This document shows positions 1 to 8,991 of a stretch of 64,000 nt of DNA, in pieces. This DNA is from Deltaproteobacteria bacterium. GTDB taxonomy: Bacteria; Desulfobacterota; Desulfobacteria; Desulfobacterales; SURF-15. The stretch's first letter is position 1. Each line of letters starts with the position of its first letter. Where the stretch lies: positions 36,751 through 100,750 of the forward strand of contig JAFDFZ010000008.1 of assembly GCA_019309565.1 (NCBI GenBank), written 5' to 3'. The notes beneath the pieces were generated by a model. It did no database searches and was not told where the DNA came from. It saw only the letters and a program-made list of their open reading frames with translations. The translations under genes and the position numbers were made by a program.

Positions 1-1
1 T

Positions 2-784
2 ATACCTGAAGGCGAAACGGTGGACCGCATCCACCTGCGAAATTCCAATCGGGTAAAACTATTGAATTTTAGCATCCACTGTGACGACTTCGATGTAAAA
101 TTCTATGAAACCGGGGCGCCTAAAGAATACCGCTCCAGTCTCACCATCTTAAAAAACGGACGGGCGGTTTTAAAGAAAGATATCATAGTCAATGACCCCC
201 TCCATTATGACGGAATCAACATTTTTCAATCAAGTTACGGAGCTCTGGCCCCGAAGGGGGTAACTCTGAACTTCAAGAGCACAGCGACCGGGATGCAGTA
301 TTCAGTGTCGGCCACCGTTGGAGTGCCTGTTGTGATACCTGAAGCCGGCGGTGAGTTTGTCATCAAAGATTATAGAAGCTCCTATAACTTTAGAGGCAGA
401 AATATCGCCGAAGTGTTTCTGGGGACCCTAACACCCAGAGACGGTCAACCCCTGCAGGTGGTCTTGCCCCTGCGGTTTCCAGAGTTTGATCGGATGCGGA
501 AAGGAAAGTGGGTTGTATCTGCGGTTGATCCTCAATACTGGTACTACACAGGCCTTCAGGTCACAAGCGATCCCAGCGTTGGGGTTGTCTATGCAGGATT
601 TATTATCATGATTATCGGGTGTTACATTACCTTTTTTATGTCCCACCAGCGTATCTTCATCGAAGTGACATCCCGGGGAGATTTCAGCCAAATCACAGTT
701 TACGGCACCGCAAACAAAAACAAACTGGGCGTGAACAAGAAAGTAAAAAACATTTCACAGAAGCTTAAAGGATTGGGTAAATGA
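2..784 (+). CDS. resB: ResB-like cytochrome c biogenesis protein (5' truncated by window edge)
   Basis: Reading frame stays open to the window start upstream of the listed GTG at 20; C-terminal TM segment (VGVVYAGFIIMIIGCYITFFMSHQRIFIEV) typical of ResB; overlaps the CcsB/ResC gene. Confidence 0.85.
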   Translation: MPEGETVDRIHLRNSNRVKLLNFSIHCDDFDVKFYETGAPKEYRSSLTILKNGRAVLKKDIIVNDPLHYDGINIFQSSYGALAPKGVTLNFKSTATGMQYSVSATVGVPVVIPEAGGEFVIKDYRSSYNFRGRNIAEVFLGTLTPRDGQPLQVVLPLRFPEFDRMRKGKWVVSAVDPQYWYYTGLQVTSDPSVGVVYAGFIIMIIGCYITFFMSHQRIFIEVTSRGDFSQITVYGTANKNKLGVNKKVKNISQKLKGLGK

Positions 785-1614
785 CCAGTTCAATTATTTT
801 GTCCGTCACAATGTTTCTTTATGGAATTGCAGCTTTCCTGTACCTTTTTTCATGGATATTTAAGAATATTACAGCCGGCAGACTGGCTACGGCAGCGGCA
901 TGGATCAGTGTCATTGCTAATTCAGCGGGAATCGCTCTTCGCTGGATAGAATCCTATCGATTGGGAATCGGCCACGCACCTCTTTCAAATTTCTACGAGT
1001 CGTTGGTCTTCTTCACATGGGTCATAGCTATTATCTATCTGGTACTTGAATACCAATACAAAAACCGAATCATCGGGGCATTTGTAACACCCATCGCATT
1101 TCTGGCTATCGCCTATGCCTCTCTTTCCCCTAATATCAATGATCGCATCCAGCCTCTTATCCCTGCTTTGAAAAGCAACTGGCTGATTGCACATGTGATT
1201 ACCTGTTTTATCGGGTACGCTGCGTTTGCCGTGGCTTTCGGCACCAGTATCATGTTTTTGATTAAAAGAGAAAACCCGCACGGAAAAAGTATGCTGTTGG
1301 GTATGTTCCCGCAAGCCCGCATACTGGACGAATTGAGTCATCAGTTGACAATGTTCGGATTTCTTTTTCTTACCGTCGGTATCATCACCGGCGCGGTTTG
1401 GGCAAACTCGGCCTGGGGCCGATACTGGGGCTGGGATCCCAAAGAGACATGGTCACTGATTACCTGGTTTGTGTATGCCACCCTTCTTCACGCACGGATG
1501 ATGCGTGGCTGGCACGGTAAGCGAATTGCCTATCTTTCCATCATCGGATTTGCAGCTGTGTTATTTACCTATTTTGGCGTAAACTACCTTCCCGGCCTGC
1601 ACAGTTATGGATAA
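781..1614 (+). CDS. ccsB: Cytochrome c biogenesis protein CcsB/ResC (CcsA family)
   Basis: Multi-TM protein with the tryptophan-rich motif WGRYWGWDPKETWSLITW; overlaps the resB stop. Confidence 0.93.
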   Translation: MTSSIILSVTMFLYGIAAFLYLFSWIFKNITAGRLATAAAWISVIANSAGIALRWIESYRLGIGHAPLSNFYESLVFFTWVIAIIYLVLEYQYKNRIIGAFVTPIAFLAIAYASLSPNINDRIQPLIPALKSNWLIAHVITCFIGYAAFAVAFGTSIMFLIKRENPHGKSMLLGMFPQARILDELSHQLTMFGFLFLTVGIITGAVWANSAWGRYWGWDPKETWSLITWFVYATLLHARMMRGWHGKRIAYLSIIGFAAVLFTYFGVNYLPGLHSYG

Positions 1615-2059
1615 ATTAAGGCTGTAACAGCAATTTTTCGGCGAGCTAAAATATTTTCCGCCTTCACCACAGAGAATTGCTTGAGCTGTGATTTTTCCTT
1701 GACACTCATATAATCCACCGATATATTCGTCACCTTAAACTTTCGGTATAAGAAACTCAGAAGGTGCTTAAATAACCGTTTTATTAGACGAAAAACTTAA
1801 CAAATGTGTCAAGTCTCAATATATTGTGGTGTACAAAACAAACAGATACTTGATGCTGGTTACTGGATGCTCGATGAAATAAACTATTAGTCCTTTTTTT
1901 TATATATCCAGTATCAAGGATCGAGTATCCGGCATCAGCCAAGTTTTTCCCAAGCCGTAAGTTAATATGCAAGCAGTCACTTATCGGTTTGAGGCTAAGC
2001 TTTGCTGGATATCATGCTCGATTTACTTGTAACTCAATCAGACGGTTTACGGGGTTTAT

Positions 2060-2863
2060 ATGAGCACAGCACAAGACAAATTAAATCAAGATGCAGCAGA
2101 ACAATCCCAGCAGCCGATTGAATCCCCAACTGAACAAGACAATGAAGATAAGAAAGGAAACGGCGCAGGCAGTGCGATTCTGTTGTTTTTCATCCTTGGT
2201 TTCATCGCAAGCCTGATTATGGGCTGGGTGATTTTCCCCAAAGTTCTGTATTCCAGGAAAAAACAACCCATCAACTACAATCATGCTCTTCACATCGAAC
2301 TTGTCGATGGCAGTTGTGAAAACTGCCATTATTTCAGGCAGGACGGAAGCTTTTCCGGTATTCCAAAACTTGCGGACTGCCTGGAATGCCACGAAGAGAT
2401 TAACGGTGTGAGCCCGGAGGAAGAAAAATTCTTCACCCAGTATGTAACAACGGGCAGAGAGGTTCCCTGGTTGATCTATTCAAAACAGCCTCCAAATGTA
2501 TTTTTCAGCCATGCCCCGCATGTAAAGATGGCAAAACTGGGCTGCGTTACCTGCCATGGACCCATTGGAGAGTCGACTGAACCGAAAATCTATGAAGAAA
2601 ATCGACTTACCGGTTACAGCCGGGATATCTGGGGAAGAAACATCGCAGGGATTAAGAGAAACACATGGGATCGCATGAAAATGAACGATTGCGAGGAATG
2701 CCATCAAAGAATGGCTTACACTGAAACCGTAGCGGAGATTCAGCAACCGCTTATTCGGCATCTCAAGGAAATGGTTGCGGTGGTCTTTCCCAATGCGGCA
2801 CAAACAAAGAAAGGATCCAGTGTTCAAACGGGAAAAGGTGCATGCTTCAGGTGCCACAAATAG
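2060..2863 (+). CDS. qrcA: Membrane-anchored multihaem cytochrome c, QrcA subunit of the Qrc complex
   Basis: N-terminal TM anchor and five canonical CXXCH motifs (CENCH, CLECH, CVTCH, CEECH, CFRCH); followed by QrcB, QrcC and QrcD-like genes. Confidence 0.88.
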   Translation: MSTAQDKLNQDAAEQSQQPIESPTEQDNEDKKGNGAGSAILLFFILGFIASLIMGWVIFPKVLYSRKKQPINYNHALHIELVDGSCENCHYFRQDGSFSGIPKLADCLECHEEINGVSPEEEKFFTQYVTTGREVPWLIYSKQPPNVFFSHAPHVKMAKLGCVTCHGPIGESTEPKIYEENRLTGYSRDIWGRNIAGIKRNTWDRMKMNDCEECHQRMAYTETVAEIQQPLIRHLKEMVAVVFPNAAQTKKGSSVQTGKGACFRCHK

Positions 2864-2883
2864 GAAAAATCCGGACTCTGAAG

Positions 2884-2912
2884 GTCACTGCCTGGTTAAA
2901 CCAGGCAGTGAC
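2884..2912 (+). promoter_or_regulatory. Perfect inverted repeat (intra-operon hairpin) between qrcA and qrcB
   Basis: gtcactgcctgg-ttaaa-ccaggcagtgac: 12-bp perfect stem, 5-nt loop, no U tract after it. Confidence 0.8.
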
Positions 2913-2960
2913 ACGTTGGTTTACGTTATGAGGTTTGCAGTTTCCTAAGGGGTCGAATCG

Positions 2961-5243
2961 ATGAAAATAGACAGAAGAAGTTTCTTATCGTTTGTAATCG
3001 GAGGTGCTGCTGGTACATCCCTCTCTCCACTTCCCTGGAAATTAACGGATGACCTGTCAATCTGGACACAAAACTGGCCCTGGACCCCCGTTCCTCCGGA
3101 CGGGGAAGTGTCTTATGTCAACTCTGTCTGTGAGCTTTGTCCCGGCGGATGCGGCATTACAGTGCGCAAGATCGATGATCGAGCGATTAAGATCGAGGGT
3201 ATGAAAGGGCATCCTGTTAACGATGGCAGGATTTGTATACTCGGTCTTTCCGGCCTTCAACTGCTCTACGGCCCGACCCGCATCACAACCCCATTAAAGC
3301 GTTCCGGCAAACGGGGCAGCGGAAGCTGGCAGAAAATATCCTGGCAGGAAGCCATATCGGAAGTGGTGGCGAAACTCGATGAATTACGCCAACGAAAACA
3401 AACCCACACACTTGCCTGTATTTCTCAAAAAGATATAGGAACCGTACCCAAGCTGCTTCAAAGATTTCTCACCGTATATGGTTCTCTTAATTTTATGCGA
3501 ATGCCTTCCATTCAGGACACCTATGAGCTTACGTTGCATCTGATGCAAGGGGTCCGGGGTTCGGCAGGATTCGACATTGAAAATTCCGATTTTGTTTTAA
3601 GTTTTGGAAGCGGAATCATTGAAGGATGGGGATCGCCGGTCAGGATGTTTCTTGCTCACAGTAAATTGCTCAGAAACGGTGCAACGGTTGTACAAATCGA
3701 ACCGCGCCTATCATTGACCGCCTCCAAGGCCAGTAAGTGGATCCCTGTAAATCCGGGAACAGAGGCGGCACTGGCCCTTGGCATTGCTCATGTCATCATC
3801 CAAAAGTCGCTTTTTAAACCTGCGTTTGTCGAAAACTATGTTTTCGGATTTAAAGACTGGACCGACAACCAGGGAAATCCTGTTGAGGGCTTTCAAAAAA
3901 TCGTCTTAAGGGATTATACGCCGGATCAGGTGTCTAAAATCACAGGAGTCGAAAAGAAGATTATCGTGTCTTTGGCAGAAGCATTTGCCCGAGCAAAACG
4001 ACCTCTAGCTATCTGCGGTCGCGGTCAGGGAAGAATCCCTGGAGGCATTCGGGAATTCATGGCGGTACATGCGTTAAATGCACTGGTCGGCAACTTGAAT
4101 AAAAAAGGGGGAGTGTGGGCATTGCCAAATCCGGATTATATCCGTTGGCCTGAACCTGAAATGGACCAAATTGCTTCAGCAGGTATTCAAAAAGGCAGAC
4201 TGGACGAGGCAGGAACCGCAGCATATCCCCATTCAAGGTATTTGACCGAGCGGTTCATTGAAAATATTAACGCAAAGGCGGCGTATCCCATAAATATGCT
4301 GTTTGTCGCAGGGGCCAATCCCCTTTATGCGCTGTCGGATACCGAAGCAACAAGAACCGCCTTTAACAATGTGCCGTATATTGTGAGTTTTTCGTCCTAT
4401 ATGGACGAAACCTCGCAGCAGGCCGATTTAATTCTCCCAAACCATATCTACCTTGAACGTTACGAGGATCTGCCCCAGCCTCTGGGATTGCAGCGACCGA
4501 TCATTGGGCTGATGAGACCGGTGGTTCGGCCCCTTTACAACACGAGACACGTTGGTGATGTGGTTCTTCAAATGGCAAAGGGGTTGGGAGGTGCTGTAGC
4601 AAAGGCTTTTCCGTGGAAAAACTATGAGAGCTGTCTGGAAGACTCGCTTGGTCATAAACTCGACACCCTGCTGAAACAGGGATACTGGATGGACAGGGGA
4701 TTTTCAGCTTCACCGTGGAATAGGGCTTTTCATACACCATCGGGTAAGTTTGAATTCGTCGTTTCCAGTGACTCCGGCAAAAAACATAGGCTGTCCCCCG
4801 GCTACAAATCCCCAGAACCTGCAGCAGACAGCGCTTCCTATCCATTGCTCCTGATCCCTTATGATTCCATGCGCCTGCTGGCAAACGACTTTTTAGCAGC
4901 CCCACCGTTTCTCGTTAAAACAGTGGAGGATATTGTCCTTAAAGGCAAGGACCTTTTTGTTGAAATAAATCCCGAAACCGCCAGAAGGTTGAAGTTATCC
5001 GAAGGCAAATATGCCCGGTTGACAACCCCGAAGGGGGCGGTTCGGGTTAAAGTTCATCTTTACGATGGAATTATGCCGGGTATCATCGCCCTTCCAAGGG
5101 GACTGGGTCATACTGCCCCCAGAAGCGATCGATATCTTACAGGGAAAGGAATTAATTTCAACGAGCTGATCGGCCCCGTATTAGACCCTGACTCGGGCCT
5201 GAACGAGGCGTGGGGAATTCGAGCACAACTAAGCAAGGCATAG
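2961..5243 (+). CDS. qrcB: Molybdopterin-oxidoreductase-like subunit QrcB
   Basis: Twin-arginine signal (RRSFLSFVIGGAAG), N-terminal Fe-S motif CELCPGGC...C and molybdopterin oxidoreductase fold sequence; position in qrcABCD order. Confidence 0.9.
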   Translation: MKIDRRSFLSFVIGGAAGTSLSPLPWKLTDDLSIWTQNWPWTPVPPDGEVSYVNSVCELCPGGCGITVRKIDDRAIKIEGMKGHPVNDGRICILGLSGLQLLYGPTRITTPLKRSGKRGSGSWQKISWQEAISEVVAKLDELRQRKQTHTLACISQKDIGTVPKLLQRFLTVYGSLNFMRMPSIQDTYELTLHLMQGVRGSAGFDIENSDFVLSFGSGIIEGWGSPVRMFLAHSKLLRNGATVVQIEPRLSLTASKASKWIPVNPGTEAALALGIAHVIIQKSLFKPAFVENYVFGFKDWTDNQGNPVEGFQKIVLRDYTPDQVSKITGVEKKIIVSLAEAFARAKRPLAICGRGQGRIPGGIREFMAVHALNALVGNLNKKGGVWALPNPDYIRWPEPEMDQIASAGIQKGRLDEAGTAAYPHSRYLTERFIENINAKAAYPINMLFVAGANPLYALSDTEATRTAFNNVPYIVSFSSYMDETSQQADLILPNHIYLERYEDLPQPLGLQRPIIGLMRPVVRPLYNTRHVGDVVLQMAKGLGGAVAKAFPWKNYESCLEDSLGHKLDTLLKQGYWMDRGFSASPWNRAFHTPSGKFEFVVSSDSGKKHRLSPGYKSPEPAADSASYPLLLIPYDSMRLLANDFLAAPPFLVKTVEDIVLKGKDLFVEINPETARRLKLSEGKYARLTTPKGAVRVKVHLYDGIMPGIIALPRGLGHTAPRSDRYLTGKGINFNELIGPVLDPDSGLNEAWGIRAQLSKA

Positions 5244-5329
5244 CGCGCTCGATCACACCGCAAGGTGGAAGAGTGGCTATTCGGAGCCATATTGTTAGAT
5301 AGTCCATAACTACTGGTATCTTAGAGGTT

Positions 5330-6124
5330 TTGATGAAAAACACAAATAAACGTCCTAAAGCCAACAAGTACGGGATGGTGATTGACCTCGATTTATGTAC
5401 CGGTTGCGGGTCATGTATGGTCGCATGTATGGCAGAAAACAATATCCCCTTTAAAGAGGACGAATCCGATAAACTGGACAGCATCACCTGGATGCGTGTC
5501 TATCGGCTGACAAACGGAAAGTCTTTTCCGAACGCAGATGTTTGTTACCTGCCAAGACCCTGCATGCATTGCGGCGGGCCCGACGATCACGGCCATTCAC
5601 CCTGTGTCTCTGTGTGTCCTTCTACTGCAACGGATTACAGTAAAGAAACCGGTATTGTGAGCCAGATTTATTCGAGATGCTTCGGGTGCAGGTACTGCAT
5701 GGCGGCCTGCCCGTACCATGTCCGGTACTTTAACTGGTGGGATCCTGTCTGGCCTAAAGGAATGGAAAAATACCTAAACCCCCATGTATCGGTGCGAATG
5801 AGGGGTGTGGTCGAGAAGTGCAGCTTCTGCTTTCACAGATACCAGCTTGCAAAAAACAAAGCGTTTATGGAAGGCCGAAGGGAACTAAAAGAGGATGAAT
5901 ATCAAACGGCATGCGCACAGGCATGTCCGGCAGGAGCGATAACGTTCGGGGATTTAAACAACCCGACGCATGCGGTGTATAAATTAAAGCAAAGCCCGAA
6001 TGCGTTTAGACTGCTTGAAAAGCTGGGAACCAATCCCAAGGTGTACTACCTTTCGAGCAAAGAGTGGGTGAGACGGGCTGGTGACAATTATCTGGTCCGG
6101 GAACAAAAACAGAAAAAAGCCTGA
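5330..6124 (+). CDS. qrcC: Periplasmic iron-sulfur subunit QrcC
   Basis: Ferredoxin-like Cys motifs CTGCGSCMVAC, CMHCGGP...CVSVCP, CFGCRYCMAACPY; in qrc operon. Confidence 0.9.
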   Translation: MMKNTNKRPKANKYGMVIDLDLCTGCGSCMVACMAENNIPFKEDESDKLDSITWMRVYRLTNGKSFPNADVCYLPRPCMHCGGPDDHGHSPCVSVCPSTATDYSKETGIVSQIYSRCFGCRYCMAACPYHVRYFNWWDPVWPKGMEKYLNPHVSVRMRGVVEKCSFCFHRYQLAKNKAFMEGRRELKEDEYQTACAQACPAGAITFGDLNNPTHAVYKLKQSPNAFRLLEKLGTNPKVYYLSSKEWVRRAGDNYLVREQKQKKA

Positions 6125-6148
6125 GACAAATCAAGGAGCACGTAAAGA

Positions 6149-7390
6149 ATGGATTCCGCATTAATACCAGAAGGCGTTAAGCGATGCCCTCTGTGGCAAT
6201 TTGCTTTGGGGATTGCTGTTGTCGGTGCTGTTTTGCTCTGGGGCGTCTATGCCATGTTGCTTGTCTGGATTAAGGGATTGAATCAAACCAACATGAATGA
6301 TGCCTATGGGTTTGCGCTTTGGATCTGGGCAGATCTGACCATCATAGCACTTGGCGGGGGGGCCTTTTTTACAGGTTTTCTTCGATACATCATCGGGATT
6401 GAGGATCTGAAGAACATTCTTAACTATGCTGTGCTTATCGGATTTATATGTTACAGTTCGGCGCTGCTCATCCTGGGTCTGGATGTGGGACAGCCCCTTA
6501 GAGGATGGTTTATTTTCTGGCATGCAAACGTGCATTCCATGTTGACGGAAGTGGCTTTTTGCCTGACCGTTTACTTCGGGGTCTTAACGATAGAATACCT
6601 TCCACTGATCCTTGAAAATCGCCAAATCGACAAAGTGCCGTTTTTTCATAATTTAAGCCACAATCTTCACGGAACCATGGCGGTATTTGCGGCAACCGGT
6701 GCGTTTCTGTCCTTTTTCCACCAGGGCTCCCTGGGAGGCGTGCCCGGGGTGTTGTTTGCACGTCCATTCGGCTACAGAGAGGGGATCTTCGTATGGCCCT
6801 GGACCTTCTTTCTGTTTACATGGTCTGCAGCGGCCGTCGGTCCCTGTTTCACGATCCTGATAACCCGCATAACCGAAAGGATAACCGGCAAAAAGCTGGT
6901 GAAGGAAAATGTAATTCAGATGCTGGCCAAGATCGCCGGTTGGATGCTGGCCACCTACATTATCGTGAAAATTATCGATACCATCTATTGGGCCACAGTC
7001 ACCGCTCCTTCCAAAGGATTTACCTTAATGGATTTTTATAGCAACAATCCCTTTTATGGCATCTGGATATTGGTGCTGGAGATCGTCGTCTGCGGCATTG
7101 TTCCGGCTGTCATATTGGTTAACAAGAATTGGCGAGAAAACAAAAGGATGCTGGCTGTTGGGGTGAGTCTGGCGGTTATCGGGGTGTGCGTCAATCGATG
7201 GGTTATGATTCTTCAGGTGCTGGCAATACCGGTGCTGCCTTTCGAAAGCTGGAACATGTATATTCCAAGCTGGCAGGAAATTGCCACCACCATACTGCCC
7301 ATTGCTTATGGAATTATCTTGATCATGCTATCTTACCGCTATTTACCGGTGTTTCCTCAAGAAAAAGAACTCAATCCTGTGGAGGGATAA
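6149..7390 (+). CDS. qrcD: NrfD/PsrC-like integral membrane subunit QrcD
   Basis: 413 aa polytopic NrfD-like protein, follows QrcC. Confidence 0.9.
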   Translation: MDSALIPEGVKRCPLWQFALGIAVVGAVLLWGVYAMLLVWIKGLNQTNMNDAYGFALWIWADLTIIALGGGAFFTGFLRYIIGIEDLKNILNYAVLIGFICYSSALLILGLDVGQPLRGWFIFWHANVHSMLTEVAFCLTVYFGVLTIEYLPLILENRQIDKVPFFHNLSHNLHGTMAVFAATGAFLSFFHQGSLGGVPGVLFARPFGYREGIFVWPWTFFLFTWSAAAVGPCFTILITRITERITGKKLVKENVIQMLAKIAGWMLATYIIVKIIDTIYWATVTAPSKGFTLMDFYSNNPFYGIWILVLEIVVCGIVPAVILVNKNWRENKRMLAVGVSLAVIGVCVNRWVMILQVLAIPVLPFESWNMYIPSWQEIATTILPIAYGIILIMLSYRYLPVFPQEKELNPVEG

Positions 7391-7412
7391 TCCGACTTCG
7401 GGAGGAAGGATC

Positions 7413-7571
7413 ATGTTGCCGTTTTCGTTTGAATGGGTCTGGGATATGGGACATATTGTTTTCCATGGTGCCCTGTGGTTTGCACTGAATGTCATTGGTA
7501 TCGGATTGACATTTTGTATAGCCAAAGCCGTTTATGACACCATGAAAGGAAAAGGCTCCTCCCATCAATAG
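7413..7571 (+). CDS. Small single-TM protein (52 aa) downstream of qrcD; not in the supplied ORF track
   Basis: GGAGG at about 7401-7405 then ATG: MLPFSFEWVWDMGHIVFHGALWFALNVIGIGLTFCIAKAVYDTMKGKGSSHQ*. Short, hydrophobic, co-directional, 22 bp after the qrcD stop. Confidence 0.75.
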   Translation: MLPFSFEWVWDMGHIVFHGALWFALNVIGIGLTFCIAKAVYDTMKGKGSSHQ

Positions 7572-7660
7572 ATAAACCTTAAGTTTCACACCACTATTTT
7601 ACTGTAAAACAGACAATGCCTCTTTAATAAACCGACAGACCCCGTGTTGGATAACAGAAA

Positions 7661-8914
7661 ATGGATAAAATCATTATCGAAGGCGGTAAGCCTCTTAAGG
7701 GGAAAGTTCGAATCAGCGGCTCCAAAAACGCTGCCCTTCCGTTAATGGTGTCGTCCCTGCTGGTGGATGGAGAGAGTGTCTTTTCAAACGTTCCGAAATT
7801 ACATGATATTGAAAGCATAAAACGCCTCCTGTCAGATCTTGGAGCGCGCATTGAAACCACCGGGGATCACGTTCGAATCCATGCAGGCGGACTTTGCAAC
7901 CATGAAGCCCCGTATGACATCGTAAGAAAGATGCGGGCTTCCATTTTAGTCCTGGGCCCGCTGATCGCTAGGCTCAAAAAGGCAAGAGTCTCCTTGCCGG
8001 GAGGGTGTGCCATTGGAGCTCGGCCGATTAATCTTCATCTGGACGCGCTAAGCAGGCTTGGTGTTGATATAAAACTGGAGCATGGCTATGTGCAGGCCTC
8101 TGTGGAGCACCTGAAGGGAAGCGATATCTTTTTCGACATTGCAACTGTCACCGGCACCGAAAACATCATGATGGCAGCTGCATTGGCCGATGGTGTCACC
8201 ACGTTGCACAATGCGGCTCAAGAGCCTGAAGTTGTCGCCCTTGCCGAGGCGCTTAACATGATGGGAGCAAAAGTGCAAGGCGCAGGGACTCCGACCATCA
8301 CCATAACCGGTACATCCGAGCTTAGACCTGTTTCGATTTCCATCATTCCGGATCGTATCGAGACGGGCACTTTTATGATAGCAGCCGCCTTGACCCGCGG
8401 AGACATAACCCTCGTAGACTGCGAACCAAGCCATCTCGAGGTGGTTATCGACAAATTAAGGCACACCGGAGCCCGTGTTGAGCTGGAAGAAAAATGCATC
8501 CGGGTATCGGGACCGAATACTCCGCTGAGCGTTGACGTTAAAACGTTGCCCTACCCAGGGTTTCCTACCGATTTACAGGCCCAGTTCATGGTGTTGATGA
8601 GCGTTGCAGACGGTGTCAGCATAATTTCGGAAACCATTTTTGAAAATCGTTTCATCCACGTAAGTGAACTCAAAAGAATGGGCGCCGACATCACCATCTC
8701 CGGAAATACCGCCACCGTCAGGGGGGTGTCAAAGCTTTCCGCCGCACCGGTTATGGCAACCGATCTTCGCGCAAGCGCCTGTCTGGTTTTAGCGGGTCTC
8801 GTCGGCGAAGGTACGACCGTGGTAAATCGTGTGTATCATCTGGATCGAGGATACGAATCCATTGAAAAAAAATTTTCAGCGCTGGGTGCAAACATAACAC
8901 GCATTAAAGGTTAA
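7661..8914 (+). CDS. murA: UDP-N-acetylglucosamine 1-carboxyvinyltransferase
   Basis: MurA sequence: [22 protein letters not shown]..., [16 protein letters not shown]. Confidence 0.97.
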   Translation: MDKIIIEGGKPLKGKVRISGSKNAALPLMVSSLLVDGESVFSNVPKLHDIESIKRLLSDLGARIETTGDHVRIHAGGLCNHEAPYDIVRKMRASILVLGPLIARLKKARVSLPGGCAIGARPINLHLDALSRLGVDIKLEHGYVQASVEHLKGSDIFFDIATVTGTENIMMAAALADGVTTLHNAAQEPEVVALAEALNMMGAKVQGAGTPTITITGTSELRPVSISIIPDRIETGTFMIAAALTRGDITLVDCEPSHLEVVIDKLRHTGARVELEEKCIRVSGPNTPLSVDVKTLPYPGFPTDLQAQFMVLMSVADGVSIISETIFENRFIHVSELKRMGADITISGNTATVRGVSKLSAAPVMATDLRASACLVLAGLVGEGTTVVNRVYHLDRGYESIEKKFSALGANITRIKG

Positions 8915-8991
8915 CGAAAGGGGCTATGCAGTCCCGCTTAGACGAAACCTTTGCCTTGCTCCCACAGGCTTAAGGAAATCTTCCTCCTGCA

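Noticed and set aside
2044-2058. ttacggggttt just before qrcA resembling a MITE end
   Set aside because: No partner CCCCG end at the proper spacing and the match beyond CCCCGTA is poor.
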